Assembly (NCBI GenBank): GCA_002336975.1
Contig: DDFA01000109.1
Location: 1-24,317 of the forward strand
Reading direction: 5' to 3'
Source of the DNA: Phyllobacteriaceae bacterium UBA1940
Lineage (GTDB): Bacteria > Pseudomonadota > Alphaproteobacteria > Rhizobiales > Rhizobiaceae
Length of the DNA: 24,317 nucleotides
Of this stretch, positions 14,811-23,300 are shown piece after piece (position 1 is the stretch's first letter; each line of letters opens with the position of its first letter). The translations under genes were made by a program, and so were the position numbers. The notes beneath the pieces were generated by a model that was not told the origin of the DNA, did no database searches, and saw only the letters and a list, made by a program, of their open reading frames with translations.

Positions 14811-15595
14811 GCGCGCTCTTGGAAGTGCGCAATGTGACGCTGAGGTTCGGCGGCGTCACCGCTGTCGACGACGTCTCCTTCGACGTCGAGGAAGGCGAGG
14901 TGTTCGCGCTGGTCGGCCCCAACGGGGCGGGCAAGTCGACGCTGTTCAACCTGATCTCGCGGTTCTACGATCCGGTCGCCGGCGACATCCGCTTCGCCGG
15001 CGAGAGCATCCTGAAGAAACAGGCGCACGAGATCCCCGGGCTCGGCATCGCCCGCACCTTCCAGAACATCGAACTGTTCGACCAGGCGACGGTGCTGCAG
15101 AACCTGCTGGTGGGCCGCCACCGCCACCGCAGGAGCCATATGTGGAACGAACTCCTGTTTACCCCCTTCGTGCGGCGCGAGGAGCGCCGCCACCGCGAGG
15201 CGGTCGAGAAGGTGATCGATTTCCTCGACCTGCAGGCCTACCGCGAAAAATACATCGCCGGGCTGCCCTACGGCGTGCGCAAGGTGGTCGAAATGGGCCG
15301 CGCGCTGGCGATCGAGCCGCGGCTGCTGCTGCTCGACGAGCCGGCGTCCGGCCTGTCGGTGGAGGAAACCCAGGACGTCGCCTTCTGGGTCGAGGACATC
15401 AAGACGCAGATGGGCGTCACCGTCATCATGGTCGAGCACGACATGCATCTCGTCTCCGCCGTCTCCGACCGCGTCATGGCGCTGGCCGACGGCAAGACGC
15501 TGGCCATCGGCTCGGCGTTCGAGGTGCAGAACAATCCCAGGGTCATCGAGGCCTATATCGGCGTTTCCAACGACGCCCGGCAGGTGGTCGCGTGA
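14807..15595 (+). CDS. livG: ABC importer ATPase LivG
   Basis: A 262-aa ATP-binding subunit of the LivG family. Walker A is GPNGAGKST (37-45), the Q-loop region reads ARTFQNIELF, Walker B is LLLLDEP (173-179) and the switch histidine is H211. The ABC signature is the non-consensus LPYGVRKVVE (153-162) in place of LSGGQ. Departures such as LAYGQQ are usual in LivG, so activity is still likely. The start overlaps the livM stop by 4 bases and the stop overlaps livF by 1. It should pair with LivF to drive import through LivH/LivM at the inner membrane. Confidence 0.94.
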   Translation: MSALLEVRNVTLRFGGVTAVDDVSFDVEEGEVFALVGPNGAGKSTLFNLISRFYDPVAGDIRFAGESILKKQAHEIPGLGIARTFQNIELFDQATVLQNLLVGRHRHRRSHMWNELLFTPFVRREERRHREAVEKVIDFLDLQAYREKYIAGLPYGVRKVVEMGRALAIEPRLLLLDEPASGLSVEETQDVAFWVEDIKTQMGVTVIMVEHDMHLVSAVSDRVMALADGKTLAIGSAFEVQNNPRVIEAYIGVSNDARQVVA

Positions 15596-16401
15596 TGCTG
15601 AAACAGGAGATCAAACTGTCGTCCAGCGCCGCCGACGTGGTGCTCTCGGTCAAGAACCTCGAAAGCTTCTACGGCCCGATCATGGCGATCCGCGGCGTGT
15701 CGCTGGAGGTGCGGCAGGGACAGATCGTCACCGTGCTGGGCGCCAACGGCGCCGGCAAGACGACGCTGCTCAAGACCATTTCCGGGGTGATGAACCCCGA
15801 AAAGGGCGAGATCTGGTACGGCGGCCGCAACATCGCCGGCGCGGAGCCGGACGTGGTAGTGCGGGCCGGCATCAGCCATGTGCCCGAGGGGCGCGAGGTG
15901 TTTCCGCTGCTGACCGTCGAGGACAATCTCAGGATGGGTTCCTTCGTGCGCCGCGACACGGCCGGCATCAGGGCGGACGAGGAGATGGTCTACGGCTATT
16001 TCCCGATCCTGGCCGAGCGCCGCCGCCAGGCCGCCGGCACGCTGTCGGGCGGCCAGCAGCAGATGCTGGCGATCGGGCGGGGACTGATGGCGCGGCCGAA
16101 GCTGATGCTGCTCGACGAGCCGTCGCTGGGGCTGTCGCCGTTGCTGGTGAAGGAGATCTTCACCATCGTGCGCCGCCTCAACAAGGAGCAGGGCGTCACC
16201 ATGATGCTGGTCGAGCAGAACGCCAAGGTGGCGCTCGAAGTCTCCGATTTCGGCTACGTCATGGAATTGGGGCGGATCGTGATGGCCGACAGGTCGAAGG
16301 CGCTGCTGCAGTCGAAGGACGTGCAGGAGTTCTATCTCGGCGTCCAGGGCGAGACACAGCGCGGCCAGAAGCGGTGGAAACAGAAGAAGACATGGCGTTG
16401 A
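15595..16401 (+). CDS. livF: ABC importer ATPase LivF
   Basis: A 268-aa ATP-binding subunit of the LivF family. Walker A is GANGAGKTT (49-57), SHVPEGREVFPLLTVEDNL is the characteristic LivF segment, the signature is LSGGQ (150-154) and Walker B is LMLLDEP (170-176), with VEQNA in the switch region. The protein is longer than typical LivF (about 235 aa), with a short N-terminal extension (MLKQEIKLSSSAADV) and a basic tail (RGQKRWKQKKTWR). The ATG at 15595 overlaps the livG stop by one base, so the start is likely right. An acyl-CoA synthetase gene follows after 19 bases. Confidence 0.94.
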   Translation: MLKQEIKLSSSAADVVLSVKNLESFYGPIMAIRGVSLEVRQGQIVTVLGANGAGKTTLLKTISGVMNPEKGEIWYGGRNIAGAEPDVVVRAGISHVPEGREVFPLLTVEDNLRMGSFVRRDTAGIRADEEMVYGYFPILAERRRQAAGTLSGGQQQMLAIGRGLMARPKLMLLDEPSLGLSPLLVKEIFTIVRRLNKEQGVTMMLVEQNAKVALEVSDFGYVMELGRIVMADRSKALLQSKDVQEFYLGVQGETQRGQKRWKQKKTWR

Positions 16402-16420
16402 GCGCAGCAGGGAGGCCAGC

Positions 16421-18310
16421 ATGACCGTCGTGGAAAAATTGCCGCCGCAGCGCAGCCTGGGCGGCCACACCTTCAACGAGGACCTGTCCAGGGGGCCGTT
16501 CTATTTCGACGGCTGCGACACGCTGCCGAAACTGTTCCGGCAAAACTGCGAAAAATACGGCCAGCGCATCGCGCATCGCGAAAAGGACTACGGCATCTGG
16601 CTGTCGTTCTCCTGGTCGGAGTTCTACGACAGCGCCCGCCTGATCGGCCTCGGCCTGGTGGCGCTCGGCCTCAAGCGCGGCGAAGTCGTGTCGATCCTGT
16701 CGGAAGACAACAAGGAATGGCTCTATACCGATCTCGGCGTCCAGTCGGTCGGCGGCATCGCGTCCGGCGTCTACACAACCGATTCCGCCTCGCAGCTCAA
16801 ATATCTGGTCAATGACAGCGACAGCCGCTTCCTGTTCGTCGAGAATGACGAGCAGCTCGACAAGTTCCTGTCGGTGCGCGACGACATGCCGGGCCTGTCC
16901 TACGTCATCGTCTTCGACCGCGAGGGACTGCACGGGTTCGCCGACGACCGGGTGATCTTCCTCGACGACCTCTACCGGCTGGGCCGGGATTTCCTCAAGC
17001 AGCATCCTGGCCGCTTCGAGGAGGAAATCGCCCGCTCGACGCCGAAGGAGACCGCCATCCTGGTCTACACGTCGGGCACCACCGGCCCGCCCAAGGGGGC
17101 GATGATCAGCCATGAGAACATCATCGTCTCGATCAGCGGCGCGGCGGTCAGCCTGCCGGTGACGGAGGCCGACGAACAGGTCTGCTTCCTGCCGCTGTGC
17201 CACATCCTCGAACGCCTGATCACGGTGTTCATCCCGGTCGGCTACGGCTCGACCGTCAATTTCGCAGAAAGTCCCGAAACCGTGTTCGACAATGTGCGCG
17301 AAGTGTCGCCGCACATCTTCACCGCCGTGCCGCGGGTGTGGGAGAAGATCTATTCGCGCATCACGCTGATGTCGGCGGAATCGACCTGGTTCGGCAAATG
17401 GGCCTATCGCCAGGCGGTCGCCGCCGGCATGAAGCGTATGGGCTATCTGGAGGAGGGCAAACCGGTGCCGGCCGGCGCGGCGCTGGTCTACCGGTTCTGG
17501 GACATTGTCGTGCTCGCCAATCTGCGCCGGATGATCGGCGTCGACCGGCTGCGGCGCGGCACCACCGGCGCGGCGCCGATCTCGCCCGACCTGCTGCGCT
17601 GGTTCGGGGCCATCGGCGTGACGCTGCTCGAGGGTTACGGCATGACCGAAAGCTCCGGCGTCATCTCGGTCAACACGATGGGCGACAACAGAATCGGCTC
17701 GATCGGCAAGGTGATCGAGGGCGGAACGGTGAAGATCGCGCCGGACGGGGAAATCCTCTATCGCGGCGCCAACGTCTTCAAGGGCTACTGGAACAAGCCG
17801 GACAAGACCGCAGAGACGATTTCGCCCGACGGCTGGCTGCACACCGGCGACATCGGCCGCATCGACAATGAGGGCTACCTCACCATCACCGGCCGCGCCA
17901 AGGACATCATCATCACCGCCGGCGGCAAGAATATCACGCCCGCCGAGATCGAGAACCGGCTGAAATTCTCGCCCTACATCTCCGATGCCGTCATCATCGG
18001 CGACAAGCGCAAATTCCTCTCGGCGCTGGTGATGATCGACCAGGAGAATGTCGAGAAATTCGCGCAGGACCGCCGCGTTCCGTTCTCGGACTTCCGCTCG
18101 CTGTGCGCGGCGCCGGAGGTCAGGCAGCTGATCGCGGGAATTGTGGAGGACACGAACCGGGAATTCGCACGGGTGGAACAGATCAAGGATTTTCGCCTGA
18201 TCGACGTGCTGCTGACCGCCGAAGACGACGAACTGACGGCGACGATGAAACTCAAACGCAGCTTCGTGGAGACCAAACACAAGAAGCTGATCGACGAAAT
18301 GTACGGCTGA
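16421..18310 (+). CDS. AMP-forming long-chain-type acyl-CoA synthetase
   Basis: A 629-aa member of the ANL superfamily, close to long-chain fatty acyl-CoA synthetases, which activate a carboxylic acid to acyl-AMP and then acyl-CoA. The P-loop YTSGTTGPPKG is at 216-226, the A5 motif EGYGMTE at 404-410 and WLHTGD ends at 477. The A8 hinge region is GRAKDIIITAGGKNITPAEIE, and the C-terminal catalytic lysine is in ATMKLKR (K610 or K612). All key residues look intact. GGAGG at 16411-16415 supports the ATG. It sits between the ABC ATPase gene livF and the binding protein gene. This suggests that the imported compound is an acid that is trapped as a CoA ester once inside. The exact chain or ring type cannot be predicted. 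Confidence 0.92.
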   Translation: MTVVEKLPPQRSLGGHTFNEDLSRGPFYFDGCDTLPKLFRQNCEKYGQRIAHREKDYGIWLSFSWSEFYDSARLIGLGLVALGLKRGEVVSILSEDNKEWLYTDLGVQSVGGIASGVYTTDSASQLKYLVNDSDSRFLFVENDEQLDKFLSVRDDMPGLSYVIVFDREGLHGFADDRVIFLDDLYRLGRDFLKQHPGRFEEEIARSTPKETAILVYTSGTTGPPKGAMISHENIIVSISGAAVSLPVTEADEQVCFLPLCHILERLITVFIPVGYGSTVNFAESPETVFDNVREVSPHIFTAVPRVWEKIYSRITLMSAESTWFGKWAYRQAVAAGMKRMGYLEEGKPVPAGAALVYRFWDIVVLANLRRMIGVDRLRRGTTGAAPISPDLLRWFGAIGVTLLEGYGMTESSGVISVNTMGDNRIGSIGKVIEGGTVKIAPDGEILYRGANVFKGYWNKPDKTAETISPDGWLHTGDIGRIDNEGYLTITGRAKDIIITAGGKNITPAEIENRLKFSPYISDAVIIGDKRKFLSALVMIDQENVEKFAQDRRVPFSDFRSLCAAPEVRQLIAGIVEDTNREFARVEQIKDFRLIDVLLTAEDDELTATMKLKRSFVETKHKKLIDEMYG

Positions 18311-18358
18311 GTTCCAGCCGCACTGGCCGAACCAATCAACGCAATGTGGAGGACTGAC

Positions 18359-19543
18359 ATGAAAAAACTACTCGCAAGCGCCATCCTCGGCGCCGGCCTG
18401 ACCGCCGGCCTTTCTGGAACCGCCCTGTCGCAGACCCAGGGCGTCTCCGACGCCGAAATCGTCATCGGGTCAAACGGCGACATGTCGGGCGTGTTCGCAT
18501 CGTTCAATGTGCAGGCGATCGAAGCCGCGCAGATGATGTTCGACGAGGTTAACGCCGCCGGCGGCATTCACGGCCGCAAGATCAGGTTCGTGGTCGAGGA
18601 TCACGGCTACCAGATGCCCAAGGCGCAGCAGAACTTCAACAAGCTGGTGAACTCCGACAAGGTGTTCGCGATGATCCTCAATCTCGGCACGCCGATGAAC
18701 ATCGCCGGCTTCAAGCTGATGGAACCGAAGAAGATCGCCAATGTGTCGCCGCTCACCGCCGCGCGCCAGATGATCGAGGGCGACATCACCTACAAATACA
18801 CCGGCACGTCGTCCTACTACGACCAGCTCAGGTCGGGCGTCGAATATCTCGCCAAGGAAAAGGGCGCCAAGGAGGTCTGCGCGATGTATTTCCCGACCGA
18901 TTTCGGCCTGGAAGTATACGAGGGCGCCAAGGAAAAGGCTGCTGAACTGGGCCTGACCTTCGCCGCCGAGACGCAGCACAAGCCCGACGAGCAGGACTTT
19001 GTCGGCTCGGTGACCAAGCTCAAGGACGCCGGCTGCGACATCGTCGCCACGGCTGTCGGCATCCGCCAGACGATCACCATCCTCGGCACCGCCAAGAAGC
19101 TCGGCTGGACCGACGTCTCGTTCATCGGCGGATCGGCCGGCTTCAACACCGCCGTCGCCAAGGTGCCGGAAGGCATCACCGAGGGCTATTACGCCGCCGC
19201 CGGCTGGGCCGACCTTGAGGACAATATCGCCAAGGTGCCGGAACTGAAGACCTGGGCCGAAGCCTTCCAGGCAAAATATGGCAAGCCCGCCGGCACCGCC
19301 GCGCAGCTTGGCTACGGTGCGGCCAACACGCTGGTCAAGGCGCTGGAGGCGGCCGGCAAGGATCTGACGCCGGAGAGCTTCCAGAAGGGCATGGAGTCGC
19401 TCGAATTCGACGACAAGATCAACAGCGCCCACATCAAATACGGCCCTGGCGACCATCAGGGCGCGGACGTGATCGTGATTTCGCAGATCAAGGGCGGCAA
19501 GTGGGTCGAAGTCGGCCGCATGGACCAGGCGCCGGCGAAGTAG
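18359..19543 (+). CDS. Periplasmic substrate-binding protein of the Liv-type ABC importer
   Basis: A 394-aa binding protein of the Peripla_BP_6 (LivK-like) class, the periplasmic receptor for the importer encoded upstream. The signal peptide is MKKLLASAILGAGLTAGLSG plus TALS, with likely cleavage after S24 (A-L-S before QTQ). The mature start SDAEIVIGSNGDMSGVFASF is typical, as are VRFVVEDHGYQ-like strands and the C-terminal QIKGGKWVEVGRM. The ATG at 18359 is chosen because GGAGGA lies at 18348-18353 and the signal peptide then begins with MKK; five extra upstream residues are in frame but spoil it. It follows the synthetase gene by 48 bases and is closed by a terminator. Homologues of this class bind amino acids, aromatic acids or fatty acids, so the ligand is open. 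Confidence 0.93.
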   Translation: MKKLLASAILGAGLTAGLSGTALSQTQGVSDAEIVIGSNGDMSGVFASFNVQAIEAAQMMFDEVNAAGGIHGRKIRFVVEDHGYQMPKAQQNFNKLVNSDKVFAMILNLGTPMNIAGFKLMEPKKIANVSPLTAARQMIEGDITYKYTGTSSYYDQLRSGVEYLAKEKGAKEVCAMYFPTDFGLEVYEGAKEKAAELGLTFAAETQHKPDEQDFVGSVTKLKDAGCDIVATAVGIRQTITILGTAKKLGWTDVSFIGGSAGFNTAVAKVPEGITEGYYAAAGWADLEDNIAKVPELKTWAEAFQAKYGKPAGTAAQLGYGAANTLVKALEAAGKDLTPESFQKGMESLEFDDKINSAHIKYGPGDHQGADVIVISQIKGGKWVEVGRMDQAPAK

Positions 19544-19564
19544 GCTCTTCGCATCCCGACAATC

Positions 19565-19594
19565 AGCCGCGCGGGCGACCGCGCGGCTTTTTTT
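19565..19594 (+). terminator. Intrinsic terminator after the ABC/acyl-CoA operon
   Basis: A perfect 9-bp stem AGCCGCGCG / CGCGCGGCT (19565-19573 and 19580-19588) with a 6-base loop runs into seven consecutive Ts (19588-19594). It lies 21 bases past the stop of the binding-protein gene. It is a textbook Rho-independent terminator and marks the 3' end of the plus-strand gene run. Confidence 0.9.
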
Positions 19595-19608
19595 GAGGCC
19601 CGCCGCCG

Positions 19609-19678
19609 CCCGTTCCTTTCTGCACCGACCCCCCTCTGGCCGGCAGGCCAGAGGGGGGTCGGTGCAGAAAGGAACGGG
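19609..19678. repeat. Perfect 33-bp-arm palindrome
   Basis: Arms 19609-19641 and 19646-19678 are exact reverse complements around the 4-base loop GGCA. Each arm includes a run of six C or G (19629-19634 and 19653-19658). It starts 14 bases after the T-run of the terminator and lies in noncoding DNA. I recall related CCCCCCTCTG-G/T-CC palindromes scattered through Mesorhizobium genomes, so a dispersed REP- or RIME-like unit is likely, but this was not searched. It lacks a T-run and has no coding capacity of its own. Confidence 0.85.
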
Positions 19679-19783
19679 ACGTCTCAAGCCGCCTCTCTTC
19701 CCCCGAAGGACGCGCAAAAAGAAATCTATCCTCCACCCTAAAACGCCAATCCATAATCGGCTCGCGTTGAATGCGAGGGCCAG
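19679..19783 (+). promoter_or_regulatory. Relatively AT-richer leader with a possible -10 box
   Basis: Between the palindrome and the next gene, CATAAT at 19752-19757 resembles a -10 element, 26 bases before the ATG. No good -35 is found 16 to 18 bases upstream. GAGGG at 19775-19779 is the ribosome binding site. The promoter call is tentative. Confidence 0.25.
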
Positions 19784-20269
19784 ATGGACTGGGACGAGGC
19801 GATGCAGCGGGAGATGGACGAGGAAAGGCGGATGCTGTTGCGCTCCGTCGCCATCCTGTTTTCGCTCGCCTCGATTGCCTGGGGCCTGCAATATCTGCCG
19901 CATCCGCTGCGCGTCGTGGTGCTGCCGATCCTGCTTCGGGCTGAAACCGTCGCCGCCAGGATCGTCAATGATCTCTCCGAAGATTTTGGCTGGACGCTGG
20001 TCCTGCCCGCCCGGCAATTGCCGGGATTGGGCGAAAGCGCCGCGGACGCCGCCGGGCTTGCCCGCAATTTCCGCCTGCTGGGCCGGGCGCTGCGGGACCT
20101 GGCGCACTCCATCGACCAATGGACGACTGGGCCCGACGCCGAGGCCTGCGATCCGGCGGATTTTTTTGCGCCGGTGCGACTGCTCATGCTGCTGTGCTGC
20201 TGCGTCGGCGCATTGCTGCTCGCAATCCGTCCGTCGTCGCCCGCGATCCCGGCCCTCGACACGTCATAG
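19784..20269 (+). CDS. Unrecognised protein with two predicted membrane segments
   Basis: I do not recognise this 161-aa protein. It begins with an acidic, charged stretch (MDWDEAMQREMDEERR), followed by a hydrophobic helix at about 19-37 and a second hydrophobic patch at 41-51. A soluble, helix-prone middle follows (about 53-125), then a strong C-terminal membrane helix at about 131-148 with three adjacent cysteines (138-140). That suggests an inner-membrane protein with a loop between two anchors. The ATG at 19784 has GAGGG 4 bases upstream. Codon use, with G/C at third positions, looks like that of neighbouring genes, which supports real coding. It stands alone between the operon terminator and the convergent RND gene. 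No function is proposed. Confidence 0.7.
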   Translation: MDWDEAMQREMDEERRMLLRSVAILFSLASIAWGLQYLPHPLRVVVLPILLRAETVAARIVNDLSEDFGWTLVLPARQLPGLGESAADAAGLARNFRLLGRALRDLAHSIDQWTTGPDAEACDPADFFAPVRLLMLLCCCVGALLLAIRPSSPAIPALDTS

Positions 20270-20307
20270 CCGGACCCGCCGCGCCGCCCGCCCGCCGCGC
20301 CGACATT

Positions 20308-20330
20308 CCCACTCCTGAAAACGGAGAGGG
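20308..20330. terminator. Weak imperfect hairpin between convergent genes
   Basis: CCC-A-CTCC (20308-20315) can pair with GGAG-A-GGG (20323-20330), with one A-A mismatch and a 7-base loop. It lies in the 81-base gap between the two convergent genes. Neither strand has a T-run, so it is a weak candidate for a two-way terminator. Confidence 0.25.
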
Positions 20331-20350
20331 GATGCGCGCGGCCGTACGCG

Positions 20351-23300
20351 CTATTCCGCCGGCGTCAGCTTTGCTTCCAGTTCCTCGGCGGCTTCCAGCT
20401 CGCGGTGCAGGCGCGCGGCTTCCTCCACCTTCGGCGTAATGAAGCGGCCGAGCAGCAGATAGGCGACCGGGGTGAGGAACAGCGTCGAGGCGGTCGCCAG
20501 TCCGAGGCCGCCGACGATCACCCAGCCGAGCGCAATGCGGGCTTCCGCGCCGGCGCCCGACGCCAGGATCAGCGGCAACCCGCCCAGGATGGTGCAGATC
20601 ATCGTCATCGTCACCGGCCGCAGCCGCACATTGGCGGCGTTCTCGATCGCTTCGCGAACACCCAGGCCGCGGTCGCGCAACTGGTTGGCGAACTCGACGA
20701 TCAGAATTCCGTTCTTCGCCATGATGCCGACCAGCAGCACCAGCCCGATCTGGCTGTAGACGTTGAGGCTGGTGCCGGTCAAAAGCATGGCGAAGATGGC
20801 GCAGGCCAGTCCCAGCGGCACCGTCGCCATGATGATGATGGCGGAGACAAAGCTCTCGAACTGCGCCGCCAGCACCAGCAGGATGATGACGATGGCGAAA
20901 CCGAAGGTGACGAACATCGAGCCGGTGGTCTCGCCCAGCGTCGCGGTCTCGGCCAGCGGAATGATGCGTGCGCCTTCGGGGATGATCGGCGCGGCGATCG
21001 CCTGCGCTGCCGCATAGGCGTCGCCGAGCGCGAAATCGGGCTTGAGCCCGGCGGTGATGGCGACCGAGCGCATCTGCTGCTCGCGCGCCAGCGACGGCGC
21101 CACCGCACGCTCGGTCAGGGTCGCGATGGTCGACATCGGCACGAAGCGGCCGTCGCGGGTTCTCAGATAGATGTTCTCCAGATCGGTCGGGTCGTTGATC
21201 GGATTGGTGGTCGACACCAGCTTGACGTCGTAGCTGCGGTCCTCGATGAACACCGAGCCGACCTTGCGCCCGTCGAGCATCGCCTGCATCGCTTCGGCCA
21301 GGCCGGATATGTCGATGCCGAGATCCGAGGCGCGTTCGCGGTCGATCTCGACCGACAGCTGCGGCTGCGTCGTGTCGGTCGACAGCCGCGGCTGGATGAA
21401 GCGGTCGTCCTTTTCCAGTTCGTCCACGATCCTGACCGCGGCGTCGCCGAGCCGGGCGTAGGAATTGCCGGCGATGGCGAATTGCAGGCCGCTGCCGGCG
21501 CCGCGAATGCCGAGACTGTTGGGCTGGCCGGTGAAGACGCGCACGCCCGGCACCTCGCGCATCGACTGCTCGACCTGCGCGACGATCTGCTGCTGACTGC
21601 GCTGGCGCTCGTCCCACGGCGCCAGCGTCAGCACCAGGAAGCCGGAGTTGGACGAGCCCTGCGAGCCGGCGATGCCGAACGAATTGGTGATTTCGCCGCT
21701 GTCGCGCAACGGCTGCAGCAGCCGCTCGATGTCGCCGATGCGCTGCGACAGGTAGTCGATCGAGACGCCCTGCGGCGCGTTGATGCGCAGGAACATCATC
21801 GACCTGTCCTCGGGCGGCGTCAGCTCCGACTTGATTGCGCCCGAGACGCCCCAGGCGGCCGCGCCGAACAGGACCGAGACGAGCACCACGACCAGTGGCG
21901 CGTTGAGACATGCGCCGAGCACCCGCCGGTAGGCGGCGGCGAGCGCGCCGCCGATCCGGCCCAGAACGCCCTTGTCCTCTTCCTCGGTGTGCGGCCTCAA
22001 CATGCGCGAGGCAAGCATCGGGCACAGCGACAGCGCCACTACCGCCGACAGGATGACCGACATCGCCAGCACGAAACCGAACTCGCGGAACAGGCCGCCT
22101 GTCTGGCCGGGCAGGAAGGAGAGCGGCACGAAGACGGCGACCAGCGTTGCCGTGGTGGCGATCACGGCGAAGAACACTTCCTCGGCGCCGAGCACGGCGG
22201 CGGCGCGCGGACCCATGCCCTCGTTGCGGCGGCGCACGATGTTTTCGAGCACGACGATGGCGTCGTCGACCACCAGTCCGGTCGCCAGAACCAGCGCCAG
22301 CAAAGTGAGAATGTTGAGCGAGAAGCCAGCGAGGTAGATCGCCGCCACGGTCCCGACCAGCGCCACCGGCAGGCTCATGCCGGGGATCAGCGTCGCGCGC
22401 CAGTCGCGCAGGAACATGTAGATCACCAGCAGCACCAGCGACGCCGAGATGGCGAGCGCGATCTCGACCTCGTGGATCGCGCCGTCGACGAATGTCGCGT
22501 CGTCGCTGGTGATGCGGATCTCGACGCCGTCGGGCAGCGACTGGTTCAGCGCAGCGATCGAGGCGCGCACGCCCTGCGAGATTTGCAGCGTGTTGGACTG
22601 CGCCTGACGGATGACGCCCAGACCGACGCCGGTCTTGCCGTTGGCGCGCAGCGTCGACTGGCCGATGTCGGCGCCCAGCGTCACGGTGGCGACGTCGCGC
22701 AGCCGGGTCATGCCGCCATTGGGGCCGATCGCCAGGTTTTCAAACTGCTCCGGCGTCGTCACCGCGGCGGTGGCGCGCACCACCAGGTCCTGGGTGTTGG
22801 AGGTCAGCGAGCCGGCCGGCGCGTCGAAGGAGATGGAGGCGAGCGCGGCGCGCACGTCCGCGACGGTCAGGCCGAGCGCCGACAGGCGCGCCTGGTTGAT
22901 GTCGATGCGGAAGATTTTTGCCCGGTCGCCGAAAATCTGGATGTCGGCGACGCCTGGTACCGACGACAAGGAATCGACGATCCGGTCCTCGACCAGCAGC
23001 GTCAGGTCCTGGATCGACATCGTGTCGGAGGTGACGGCCAGCCGCATCACCGCGTCGGCATTGGCGTCGGCCTTGACGATGCGCGGCACGTCGGCGTCGT
23101 CGGGCAGGTCGTTCTGCACCCGGCTGATGGCGTCGCGCATGTCGGAGGCGGCGACGTCGAGGTCGACGCCGTCGGTGAACTCGACGGTGACGCGACTGCG
23201 GCCGAACGACGAGGACGACGAAATCGCCTTGACGCCGGAGACGCGCGACACCGCGCCTTCGAGCATCGATGTCAGCTCGCGGTCGATGGTTTCGGCCGCC

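Noticed and set aside
16259..18280. Long open frame antisense to the acyl-CoA synthetase
   Set aside because: The synthetase on the plus strand is complete with all motifs. The antisense product is low in hydrophobic order and rich in Arg, Asp, His and Val, as expected for a shadow frame.
19563..19754. Short frames reading through the 33-bp palindrome on both strands
   Set aside because: The near-identical peptides on the two strands come only from the palindrome symmetry, and neither has a ribosome binding site.
18470..20119. Open frame antisense to the binding protein and across the terminator and palindrome
   Set aside because: It runs through a clear terminator and a perfect palindrome and covers two plus-strand genes. 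It has no recognisable domain.
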